Source: Kingdonia uniflora (lineage: Eukaryota > Streptophyta > Magnoliopsida > Ranunculales > Circaeasteraceae). Taken from it: a stretch of 64,000 nucleotides of DNA. A program made the translations under genes and the position numbers. The stretch lies in assembly GCA_014058105.1 (NCBI GenBank), contig JACGCM010002535.1:3782001-3846000 (forward strand), in the 5' to 3' direction. The notes below the pieces were generated by a model, which worked only from the letters and a program-made list of their open reading frames with translations, ran no database searches and had not been told where the DNA came from. Every line of letters begins with the position of its first letter. Positions within the stretch are counted from its first letter, which is position 1. Below are positions 16,641 through 27,974 of this stretch, piece by piece.

Positions 16641-18300
16641 TTCTTTATAGTATGTCAAAGAAGTCTAAATAAGACATATAAATGCACCAATCAAATACCC
16701 CCAAACTTATATTTTGCTCGTATCGAGTAAAATAAAATAAAACTAAATTGCTAAAATTATAAATGTTACTTTTGCAAGACACACAATTGCATTTAGCGCA
16801 TGCAACAAGCCGTTAAACCCCCTGGTCCCTGGTGGACGAGTTTTGTCTCGTGAGGGTTTTCATTTCAATTTCACCCCAAATTTTTTGCTCAATACTTCTA
16901 GAATTTTCAATTTAAGTTACTTTTGTTTCAGCACTCCTATTAATCTATTAGACTTTTGCAAAAGGCTTCTTAGATAGCGTCTAGTTTATTTATCGACTTA
17001 AATATGTTCAAAACATAACAAGGCAAAATCAACCAAACAACCTATACTACAATGACTTATTAAAATACCTCAGTAAAAATAGGTTTTTGAGTGTATGTTT
17101 TCACAGTTATAGCTTTGCCTTAGTAATTTAATAAACAACTTCCAAGTTACATATCCTTTTAGAGTTTCTGATAAGAATTTTTTTCACATTCTCTAAATCA
17201 CTGGCCTGTTAAATATTTTTAGATTAAGGCACTTTATAATTTTACTATCAATTACTTTATAACGATTCCCCCATATCTAAATGGTCGATAGTCCATTCCA
17301 ATTGGTTATGGGTGCCAGGATTTGGAGTCCCTTCATGATCTAGACTTCGGGTTCACACCATTATTCATTTATTCTTTTTGTACTCTGATAGCCGTTTCAT
17401 TTGACTTAACATTTGAATTGCATTTTTTTTAGTGTTTTGCTTAATCCTTATAACTTTTTTAGGTAGTGAAGTGATTGTTCCTCTATTTTGGTTAACTAAG
17501 AGTTGCTTCAAAAATTACTTTAGCAAAAGCTGTTACTGGTGTGTTAAGTGCAATTCTTGTTCAAACTTGTCCTATTTTTAATAAAAATATATCCAATAAG
17601 AGAAAATAGTATGCTAAATGTAATAGAATCTGGACTATTATATCTTAATCACTTTAAGTTTTTAAAACTCTAAATAACTAACTAATAGATTTACTACTTA
17701 ATCTTATAAGATTTTCGAAGTTATTTTGCTTCATAGACAAATTACCTCTACGAAACTGGTTATACTGAGCAATATTTTTAATATTTTCTATATTTTAAAG
17801 TGGGAAAAAAAACTGATCATAAATATTAAAACTGGAACTGGTTCCTCACCCCCAAGCTTGAATTGAATATTGTCCTCGGTGTTTTAGATAATATAAGCGA
17901 AGTATAAAGAGTGAGAGAAACATACCAATTTTTTGTCAACACGATGGAAAATGATATTCTAAAAAAAGAAACATCTATATTGGCTGTTAAAAACGTAAAT
18001 GTATTGGACAAGTACGACACTATATATATAAAACGATAAGCATGATTAAAATGATAAGCATAATTCACAGCGACATGCTGTGGACATTATTAATAACAAA
18101 ATATATTGCAGGTCTCAAAATATATATAATTTATATATTTTGGCAAAGTACCCTTTGAGTTGTCTTTTACTGGTTGAGCAACCTGGAAGTATATTTAATT
18201 TAGGGGAATTTTGTACTTTTTGCAGATTACATCCTTATAAACAACATTTGTTGTATATGTCCTCGATAAATTGCCGGCTTCGTTATTCCATATTAGAATT
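16641..18300. other. AT-rich spacer before the Helitron 3' side
   Basis: No recognised genes. At about 18,063-18,080 the sequence CACAGC-GACAT-GCTGTG forms a 6-bp stem with a 5-base loop, the sort of hairpin found near Helitron 3' ends, but no adjacent CTRR terminus (YYAG on this strand) was found. Confidence 0.35.
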
Positions 18301-18309
18301 CTTGTTTGT

Positions 18310-20089
18310 TTTTTTGAAATACCCCTAGATAAGGCCACATATAGCTGACCATGGCTAAATACAGGGTCTCGTAAATAGATTCCAGTCTAGGGAATTGTTT
18401 GTCCCTGGGACTTGTTTATGGTTAAGGCAAAGATTAGGCGGATGGGAAATTGTCTACGAATTAATTCAAAGGGAAATTTGACTCTTTTAGATGGTTCTAA
18501 TGATATACGTGGAAAGAACTTAAGATTTCCTTTATTATGTCAAGTCATTACTTCTGCGGCAATCATATTCTTATCAAACTATGGCAAATCAATCTAGTGC
18601 CATTGCGCAAGCCATGTTTTGCACTAAGATTCCGTAACAACATGATAGGTGCACCAATTTTCAAAGTAATTTTATGTGGTGGCAATCCTCCTGCAGTAGT
18701 TGAATAAAGAAATTCTTGAGGGTATAAATTATTTATGTCATTCTCAACTGAGTCCTATGAATAATAAGTAATTGATTCTCCAGGAAATGAATCAATGATT
18801 AAGTTGTTAATGGCATCAACTTGTTCATTTAAAGGGGTTATAATAGCTCGTTCTGCAATCCATTCTGCATCTTTTGATTTTTCACGAATCTCAGGGAATA
18901 CAAACTTTATTAAATCGTGGATGGAATCTTCATTAATCCAAGGTATGAAAATTTCTTTTGGGATGTGTATTATACCTTATTTAACTTCTATTTTTGAGTC
19001 ACCATTGCCAACATGAAGTAGAAATTTTGAGTGCTCAGGATCGTCGCGAGCGCGCATATTATCTTTCAATGGAATTGTTTCTACAGAGTTCCAGAGATAT
19101 GAGTTAACAATACATGCATCAACTATTTGGCCTCGATTTGAGTGCAGAATTATAAGTAGTGTTTGACGAAAATCACCACCCATAATAAAGATTTTCCCAC
19201 CAAAGGGTAATGAGTAATTTAGGACATCCCTCAGAGATTCATCAAGTGCTTCAAAGTAATACCGGCGCATCATAGGTGCCTCATCCCAAATTAGGACCTT
19301 TGATTGTCTAATTAGTTCTACCAATGGAGTTCCTTTGCTAATTTTCCAACTTTAATTGTGCTCAGGTGTTAATGGTAGTTTAAATCTATTATGCGTTATG
19401 CGACCTCCAGGTAATACAGTAGCTGTTATGCCAGAAGATGTTGTTACAAGGGGTATATTACCATTCTGTCTTAATTCTGCTAGAAGGGCACGATATAAAA
19501 ATGTTTTCCCCGTTCCCTTGGGACCATCTATGAAATATACTTTATTTTCATTTTCATTAACTGATTGTAAAATCTTATTGTATGCATATTGTTGTTCTTT
19601 GTTTAAAAGAAATTTGAACGATAAATCAAATTCTGAAGTACGGATATCTTGTTCATCTCTAAATAAACTGCACATCCCTTTAGTATTGTAATTTTTATTG
19701 AGCTCTGGTAAATCATAGTCAGATATTTTCTTATGATGTTCACTAAGTAGATCATTTAGTTCTCTTAATAGTTTATCATCAATTCTTGCATCAATAAAAC
19801 TGGGGAATGACTTAGGATAATCTTCTGCAATATAAATTTTAAGTTCTTGCCATTTATCATCAACGCTTGAAGGATGACAAAATACCAGTAGGGAAACAAA
19901 TAACTTCGTCAATGCAGTAGCCATCTTTATCAACGTTGCTTCCTCTAAACATTCTTTAATGTTTTTATCGATCTCTAATAAACCTAAAGCCTTTGCGGTT
20001 CGTTTGAAGGATCTATATTGTATACCCTCAACATTCATTAGGTCATCAAATGATCTTGGCTCCCTTACATGCAATAATAGAAGTCTCAA
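18310..20089 (-). pseudogene. Helitron RepHel: PIF1-type helicase half
   Basis: Minus-strand frames show a Walker A loop GPKGTGKTFLYRALLAEL, a Walker B/motif II VLIWDEAPMM, FGGKIFIMGGDFRQ, the NMRA arginine motif, IITPLNEQVDAINNLII with SFPGE, GLPPHKITLKIGAPIMLLRN and the C-terminal FSHGQLYVALS. This is the full motif order of plant Helitron PIF1 helicases (superfamily 1, 5'-3' unwinding during rolling-circle transposition). In-frame stops and shifts lie near 19,330, 18,760 and 18,600, so the copy is dead. Walker A has Lys for the usual second Gly (GPGGTGKT). The Rep half lies directly upstream on the same strand. Confidence 0.9.
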
Positions 20090-23000
20090 ATAAAAATGTT
20101 CCCAATCTCTTTGTGAAGCTGTGTAGACTCTGCCTATGCATTTCCAATTATTACTGCACCGTTTCCAATAACATTTTTTTTAACCCAGGAATAATGTTGG
20201 GGTATTTCTCGTTATAAGAATTTCCTAGCTTAAGTGTCTTTGGAATTCAATGTAAAAAATTAAGTTAGCATTGTCATAGAATTTCTACTATCTTCAATAA
20301 TGTCCTTAATAGTTTGAAAGTCAAAGTAAGTGATTTTTTGTTGGCCCAGTAGATGTAACTGCAAACGTTCTAGACTGGGATACATTTACTCATGGGAAAA
20401 GGAAATAGTCTCCAAGCAACTTCGGGTGGCGATACCCATCTAGCATCTCTAAATTGCTTAACTTCGCCTTTATTAACTTGTTGATTAACCTCAATAAAAA
20501 TGCGGTCTAATCCCTTATAAATGTATTTATATAGATACTTTACGCATTTAATATTTCTACATACTTCGACATTGATATGGCAATCATACTTCTTAAGCAA
20601 CATCCCATTATATGGAACTACCTAGTTGTTATCAACCATTTTATTTCCAAATAGATCAACTTGTACCTTAATACCATTATCTCGCCTTTTATAAATAGGG
20701 TAACAATTCTTTCCTTGAATAGTTTCATCGACAAAGTATTTTGGAAAACCCTTTTGGCATTTGCCATCTTTCATGCATGGACGTGATGAATTGTATTTGT
20801 CACAGGGTCCATGAATCATATGCTTTTTTACCAATTCATAAAGTTCAGGTTCTTTTGATTTGTCGGGAAATTCTGCACGAACCAATTTATCATATTCGTC
20901 CAGGTTTCTAAGGTGATCCTTTAGATGTAAAATTATAAGCATATGGACATGTGGCAATCCACGTTTTGGAAATTCAACTACATAGACATATGCTAGAACC
21001 TCTCCTAATATAGAATTTTTAATTATGACTTGTTTTAGTCGTCCAAATTTAGCATTAAAATCCCGCACAACTAAATTGGATCGATTTGGAGCTTCTTTTC
21101 CTACTTCTAAATTGTTAAGGATAGTAGGCCAAAGTTGGTTACAGGTCATTGTTATGAATAAATTGGGTCTTCCATATTTTTGGACAAATGCCATCGCATC
21201 TTGATATCTCATATGCATATTGCGAGGGTTACCATTAAAGGATCCAGGAAGGATAACTTTGTTGCCCACATCTTTTTCTTTTTCCTCTCCAGTAATAAGA
21301 GCATCATGTAGACCCTGATATAGATCTGCACGTATTTTATCATGATTTTTCTTTATGTACCTTAGATTGTTACTTTGCACTTTAACAAACTGGTCTACAA
21401 TCTATTATTGAAACAATCGCCTGCCTTTATGAATTAATGATTCATATGTAGGGCGAACATGTAACATATAATAATAATAATAAGAAGAAGAAGAACGGGA
21501 TGAGATTTTTTTCCCACTTAAGAAATTATTTCTTGGATCCCACCCGTATGTTCCATGAGGGAGTAAGATAGGTTATTGTAGGGGATCAAAGAATCCAGAA
21601 GTTTTTTTGATATAGATTTTTTTCCCCTAGGATAAATTAAGATATTTCTTCCTACTGTCAAATCATCTCCACCCATAACAATAGCTGTGACATCATCAGA
21701 TGTCGGAAGAACATATTGGGGTGCATTATCTGTTCTTTGTTTAATTTCAATTTTGTAATCACTTAGGTTCTTTTTTTATGCTAGTTTTTTAAATTGTTTA
21801 ATGAATGTATTATTGCGCTTTAATATTTTTGGTAATTTAAGGATGGTTTTGACATGTAAAGTATCATTCTCTAGAAGCCTATTTTTAAGTGCTGCTGCAA
21901 GGTCATAGAAATATAGTTGTAAGAATTGGGACTTACCTTTTTTCTGGTAAAAAGCTTCCAATACGATGATAGATAGACCCATGGGCTCGAGAGTGACACC
22001 AATTGAGGTACATTGAAATGCATGGTTATAACTGTATATGTTTAGCCTAAAATCTTTTCTAATTGCTGTTTGATCTTTGAATAATTCTAAGAGATCATTT
22101 TGTACAGGTGGAAAATTAAATTTTACTCTACCATTTTGACAGCATAAATGTCTTGTTTCTTTCGTGAATAAGTAGGCTTTGCAATGTTGGCATCGTTTTT
22201 ATCTAAGGAGCTTATCCCATTTAAATTTTGTGCTATCAATATAATTCCATGCAATGTTATATAAAGACTTTTTTTTAGCTACCATTTGTGTGGGCTTGAT
22301 GTAAATCGATGGAATTATAATTTCGTTAGAATGCAATTGATTTATATGTAAGGGCAAAGCTTGTTGTATGCATCCATTTGATAATGTTAAATTAACAACT
22401 ATTTTTAATTGGTAGTAACTGCTCTTTAATCTTTTTTTGGGAGATGAATTATAATTGAAGTTATCATTTGGGTGTGCACGTTTGATGCTTGGGTTATTAA
22501 CCGCATTAAAATGTTCATTTATATGTTCATTATTTAAATTAGATATTATTTGAGACCTAACAGGAGTATTGTTATCAATAATACCATGAAGTGAAGTGAA
22601 TGACGTACCCGAATGTTATACAGGAGCAGCAATAGAAGATTGAAATGAACTTATATTGTTTGAAGCAATAGGACGAATGTTCGTGGTATGAATTCCATCT
22701 ATATCCCGCATTCTAACATCTTTCTTGACATTGTTTATTGAATTTTTTTCAGCAATTGCTTGACCTATCTCGATATGATTAATATCTCTAGCCATATCAT
22801 TCCCATTTTGTAGTTGTTTCTTATTTGCTTGAATAAGACCTGTATAATAGCCAATTTTTTGTGTTATTAATCAAATTCATAAATAAAAAAATACATTCAT
22901 TTGATATTTAAAAAGACTGGTATTGTAAGCAAATTAAATGTATTACCTGGGCTTGGGAAATTTAATATTAAGGCTGATTTTTGGGTTTCGAGTCTAGAAG

Positions 23001-23135
23001 CATATTGTGTCTGTGATTTTTCCATTTATCTTTTTTTTTTCCTTTCAATTTCTTCAGTAGTCAAATCCTTTTTAGTAATATAAGCTCTTTTCACAAAAAT
23101 ACTCGAATCGAGCACTAAAACATTGCCTTTCATTA
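20090..23135 (-). pseudogene. Helitron RepHel: zinc-finger and HUH Rep half
   Basis: From the 5' side: a likely first coding exon with MKGNVLVLDSSIF near 23,130, further segments from MARDINHIEIGQA (about 22,796), a zinc-binding piece CQHCKAYLF-KETRHLCC (about 22,185-22,140), the Helitron-like N region to about 21,560, then the Rep nuclease with RYQDAMAFVQKYGRPNLFIT, the HUH motif GLPHVHMLIIL (about 20,950), CMKDGKCQKGFPK and the tyrosine segment VKYLYKYIYKGLDR (about 20,530). Both HUH histidines and the spaced tyrosines that cleave DNA in Y2 Rep proteins are kept. Stops near 22,200, 20,620 and 21,400 and an eroded link (20,090-20,370) show it is non-functional. It joins the PIF1 half to make one RepHel gene about 4.8 kb long. 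Confidence 0.88.
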
Positions 23136-23159
23136 CAACAAAATCTCCTGCAATGGTCT

Positions 23160-23352
23160 GAGCAGATTAGGGTAGTTATACATTGCAAGAAGTTTATTTT
23201 TAATAATATATAGTACAAATTTAGAGCATATTAAAGCAGTTATACACAAAATATTGGATCCAATCAAATCCTAGAAGATTAGAGCATATTAGGGTAGTTA
23301 TACATTGCAGGTAGTTCCTTTTTAGTAATATATAGCTCAAGTTTAGAGCATA
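23160..23352. repeat. Two direct copies of a roughly 75-bp unit, about 120 bp apart
   Basis: The unit ATTAGGGTAGTTATACATTGCA, followed by a diverged TTTTTAATAATATATAGT segment and ending TTTAGAGCATATTA, occurs at about 23,165-23,235 and again at 23,286-23,352. The copies differ by several substitutions. They lie just upstream of the Helitron coding region and could be its promoter/5' terminal repeats or an unrelated tandem duplication. Confidence 0.6.
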
Positions 23353-23359
23353 TTAGATT

Positions 23360-24985
23360 CAATCATCACCAAATCATTTAACAGATATTGCACAACAATA
23401 TTGTATCACAATGTTAACTTTATAATTAATCAATATTGCATCACAATGTCCCAAAACCCTTTACACTCAATATTAGCACTAAAAATAAGATACCCAGTCT
23501 AAGTTTATCAAAACCCAGCAAAACCATCAACTTTGAACATATACTAGAACCCCCTAACATCAATATTAGCATTAAGGACTAAAATTTAGCAACAACGAAG
23601 GTGAAGGTGGGAGTCATCTCATACCAGACAAGGAGAGGTGTCCAATTTTTGAAGAAATAGTAGGACCTTACTCTCTCAGCTCGTCTATCTATTATGGTGG
23701 GCAAGACATCTATCCAAATTCTCTAAATACCAAATCGTCTGATTCAACCTATAATGTAAGCTTACCTAATACATCATTCATAACACAGTGATAGCCAAAT
23801 ATAGGCATGTGTCAGCCTAGCAAAATGTTTGACCACACATCTAAGGAAGAAAAGAAATAAAATTAGATTTTGTAAAAGTTTCCTAAACTCGTGGAAACTG
23901 ATATTTTCTGTGAACTCTGGGGAACGTGTAGGAACGTGGGTGAGTTGCTAAAAAGTTTAGTAGATGAAAAATAAAGTCCAAATACATTGTAATAAGCTTC
24001 AACACTTTTTAGGAGTAACTTTGGAAACTTACAATCATGTTCATGGTTCATGCATCACTAAAATCCTAGAACATTAGATACTGTGACACTAATTAGTAAT
24101 TAATTTGTGAAGGAATATTAGAGTATATATAGAAAGAAACATATGAAATTTCTGAACTTCTTGGTGAACCAATATTATATATCAGGAAAACATGAAATCC
24201 TTTGGTTTTCTGCTAAATGTACTGAATTTTTGTACAGGGAACATGGAAAAACTAGTTTTTGACTCTAAAGTTTTTGTATGATGTTTCATAATGAACCGTT
24301 CAATCTAATTACATTAACCGACAGATGGAGCTAAATTTTAAGTTGATTTAAGAAGTAAGGCTTACAGTTAAGAGAAGGGCCTTCATAAATTTATGCTTAA
24401 AGGTGTCTACTTAGTCAAAATACATGTCAAGCCAAAGCTACATTATGTTAGAAGAGACATAGAAAAGGAATATATGATTCACATAATGTGCAATTCTAAT
24501 TTCTATTTGGGACATAACTCTTTCCCTTATGCAACTTTCCATTCAAAAAGTGATAAAGACGAATACATTTTTTATTGTCTTAGATATGCAAATCTATACG
24601 TCGCTGGTTGCAGCCTGTTCTTCTATTGTTGGTCTTTTTACAAGTGGGGAATGGAGTAGTTTGAAATGAGAGATGGATCATGGATGGGTTTAAGAATGGA
24701 AGAGATTCTTATGTGATGACTTTGGCTTGAACTGCTATTGCTTGGTAGATTTGCACTGTAACTATTCTGGGTTTGATATTTGTGGTATCTTCTTTCTTCT
24801 CCAATGTTATTAGTACCATGCCTTGCCCCTTGTTCCTATTGCTGTTGTGATAATTTTCCTAGAAAAGATGAATGGGATGATGGTTATGGCTATGTTAATG
24901 GCTCTGTAGGAATTCTCTTCATATCTATATTAGCATTATCTTGATGATCTTAAGCAAAAGGAAATGGCCACTAGATAATTTGGGG
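23360..24985. other. AT-rich spacer, no gene recognised
   Basis: The motif CA-CAATATTG-ATCACAATGT occurs twice (about 23,385-23,415 and 23,430-23,450). A plus-strand frame at 24393-24659 gives an 88-residue peptide with no family resemblance. The Helitron 5' terminus may lie here but could not be located. Confidence 0.35.
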
Positions 24986-24990
24986 TCCCT
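24986..24990. repeat. Target-site duplication TCCCT, left copy
   Basis: TCCCT immediately precedes the TGAAATAACT end of the left LTR. The same five bases follow the other LTR at 35845-35849, proving insertion of the 10.85-kb element as one unit. Confidence 0.9.
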
Positions 24991-26056
24991 TGAAATAACT
25001 AGTTGCCAGAGACTAACCAATTTGGATTATTTTATGTATAAATCGATAGGTCCTAACTCCTCTGAATTAATGGTCAAGGCTTAACCTAGTTTAAATCGAT
25101 ACAATAATCTAATGTCAAGCAAGAAATATAAATTAAAGACAAGACAAAGATTTTTAACCCTGTGGGAAACCTTTCTTAGGAGAAAAGCCCATAGGTCGCT
25201 ATCGAATCTCTCGATAGCTAAACAATTCACTATTGAAAAAGAATTATAAGAATTTAATCACTTATAGACTCGATAAACACTTCCCATGGTTATATTTCTT
25301 CCAATTAATCTTCTTACAATCAATTCTGCATTCTCACAACACCTCGCTCCAATCTCACGTCAAAGCTTCTAATCTTGAATCGCTCAAGTTCTTTAATCCA
25401 GTTCTTCAATGCATAACTAAGGTTTCTTGATCAATTGATTTATTCAAGAGTTAAGTAATTTGATTCTCTCTTGAATCTCTCAAAGATAGATCTTTCTTCA
25501 CTCTAAATGACAAACCCTCAAAAGATAGGTTATCAAGAAGTGAGTATTTGAAAAAAGGTAAGTATGTTTTAAGAAGGAAAATAGAAAACACGGGCTCAGT
25601 TCGAATAAAAATTCATCTATTCAAACAGGAATCAATCTGATAAAAGTTATTCGAACGACAGTTACTCTATTCGAATAGAGATGAAACTGTTGACAGTTAT
25701 TCGAACAGCAATCAATCTATTCGAATAGAAATGCAAATGTTGAAAGTTATTCGAATAAAATTAATTTTATATGAATACAATTCTAACTGTTGCAAAATAT
25801 TTAAACAACATTAAAAGTTATTCGAATAGAACTTTTGTTTTTTTTAAGGAGACATTCTTATTAATTTTTCTTACTTTGAAAAATGCATAGGCTTGACTTT
25901 TTAGAGCGTAGAGTTAGAAACCCACTTACCTGTTCAGAGTAAGTCAGTCCAGCTGTAGTCGCTTCACGTGCATTCACTAATGCCGGATAACCACGAGATA
26001 ATGTAGACGCCTACTCTAGATACTAAATTAAACAAACTCCAAAATTGGATGTTTCA
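24991..26056 (-). repeat. Copia-1 3' LTR (1,066 bp)
   Basis: The LTR runs from TGAAATAACT to GATGTTTCA and matches 34781-35844 along its whole length. Since pol is on the minus strand, this is the 3' LTR. The adjoining plus-strand sequence ATCTCCCCCTTTGG (26057-26070) is the complement of a polypurine tract CCAAAGGGGGAGAT. Seven exact TTCGAA palindromes lie at 25,599-25,832, roughly 220-460 bases into the LTR from its 5' end. Confidence 0.92.
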
Positions 26057-26640
26057 ATCTCCCCCTTTGGTTCATTTTATGTCAAAACTAGAACTAGATA
26101 TAATAACTGAAAGAATACAGACTCGATGGACTGACTCACACACAAAACATCCATACTCATGAGTCTAGCCTCTGAAATCCCTGTACACTAAACAAGCTAT
26201 ATCACGTAACCATTCATATTCAAAATAAGGAATTCAAAGGACGAAAAAAACTTACCAGACTTACCTGTCAGATACATCTCTCCCCTTTTTTGATACAGAA
26301 GAACAAAGGGTAAACAAACAAAAAGAGAGGGAAAATAGCACTATATTAGACATGGAAAAGTATATAGCAGGTATGAACAAGTAAATATCATGGAATAGTA
26401 AAATCATATAGCAAAAAGTCGGATAGATTATCCATGCAAAAATAACTGTTAATATAGAGCAAAGTGAAATAGAGCATCTACATTGAATATACAGGCAATA
26501 AAGAGAGCAGACGCAAAAAAAGTTACTGAGAATATAAAAACATAGAGCTAACACTTTAAAGTGCAAAAGTGAAAATTAAAGTCACACACTACCTAAGACC
26601 CCTCATCTGTATTTGCGGCGGGCAGACAAATGGACGAGCC

Positions 26641-27899
26641 TCATACTATACTGTTCAAACCATCCACAAAAGTCTGATGTTGACCGATATCCACCCTGAA
26701 TAGCTGAAGCTGAGTCTGTATCTGAGTGTCTAGGCTAGAAAAATGAGTCTCCATCTGAGTATCCAGCCTACTAAAACAAGACTCCATATAGGCGTACATG
26801 GAGGCAAAGTTATGTGGGACCAATCCAGTAGGAGCATATGTAGAAGTACCAGGTATAGAGGTTGTAGCAGTCCAGGAAGTAGAAGGTCACGTAACTCGTC
26901 TAGCAGATGTAGTCTCAGTCCCCGAGTCCTCTGCATCCCCTTCGGTCTCAGACTCTGTCTCTACGATCATATGTTTTCTGCTCTTCTCCCAATACTGAGC
27001 GCTTATAACCTCGTTCTTTGCGTCAACCTCCTCATCTGGACAAATAACATACCCCACATCAGTCAGAAGCTGAGAGATGAATTTGCTGTAAGGCAAAGTC
27101 CGTGCTTGATGATCCGGGTTTGCCGTGGTAAGCATCTCATGCATGACAATGAGGACCAAGTCAACATTGTACCCCTTAGCATAAAGATATGTAAGATAAA
27201 TCATATTGCCCACCAGAACATTCTTATACCCCTTTTGGGGAATGATGCTCCTATGGGCCATAATATTGAAAAGGCAGAGTGGTGGGCTCAGGTTCTTGCG
27301 CCTAAGATAGGGACCATTCTTCTTTCTAGTAACGAGAAGCTCCTGCTCCATATCCTCCTTGGGAAGAAACTGACTAAGAACCGAAGGCCTTGCCAAATAA
27401 TCCACATCGGGATTGTCAGACTCCCCTAGACCAAAAGCTTTCCGAATATCATCCAAATTAATATGAAAATCAAACCCATCTATGGAGACCCTAAATGTCT
27501 AATCAATTCCCGTGCCTTGCACAACTTGTAAAGAAGCATAAAAGAGTCGTACAAATCAAGGGTAGCACGGCAGCTCAGGTTTCATAATCTCAGTCCAACC
27601 ATGTATAGAAAAAACACCAAAAATTGTGGAGATGTCTAGATAGTTCACACTCAACTCCTCCCTATCTAGAGTTACCTCTTTCTGATATCCTCAAAACTTA
27701 AACCCTGATTTCGGGGTAGACCAATGGGAAAAATTAGGACGCTCCTGTACTAGACTCCCCAGCTCCACTAGCTCCTCTTCTTCGAGAGCCTTGAGGGTTA
27801 GTAGGACGAGGACCAGTCCTAGTAACTCGAGTCGTCCGTCCCCGTTTTGTCGTTCTGCTCAAATTGGGAACAGTCATGAGGGCGTTTAACCCTTGCCAT
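26641..27899 (-). pseudogene. Additional sense ORF of Copia-1 (Transposase_32 / putative plant transposon protein-like)
   Basis: Reading on the minus strand, a start MARVKRPHD (27899) is followed after frameshifts by a Thr/Arg/Gly/Ser-rich N-terminal segment, then VRLFYASLQVVQGTGID, GFDFHINLDDIRKAFGLGE, then an open 189-codon frame (27456-26887) with LCLFNIMAHRSIIPQKGYKN, YLTYLYAKGYNVDLVLIVMH and LPYSKFISQLLTDVGY, and a C-terminal helical tail MESCFSRLDTQMETHFSSLD ending at 26641. The order (FYA-L, I--FLGL, I-P--GHK, LYC---G--I-L, LPY---LT-L) resembles the PF20167-type protein found in many plant retroelements. Its role is unknown. It shares the strand with pol and ends about 580 bases before the PPT. 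Confidence 0.6.
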
Positions 27900-27974
27900 A
27901 GTAGACAGAACAGTATAAAGAGAATCCTCTGTAAACAATAGCAAACATAAACCCCAACAACCTCTTCGCACAAC

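Noticed and set aside
18063..18080. CACAGC-GCTGTG hairpin as the Helitron 3' end
   Set aside because: No CTRR terminus (YYAG on this strand) at the expected distance; termini left open.
25599..25832. Heat-shock elements in Copia-1 LTRs
   Set aside because: TTC and GAA are directly adjacent, without the 2-base gap of nTTCnnGAAn, so classic HSF sites are not supported.
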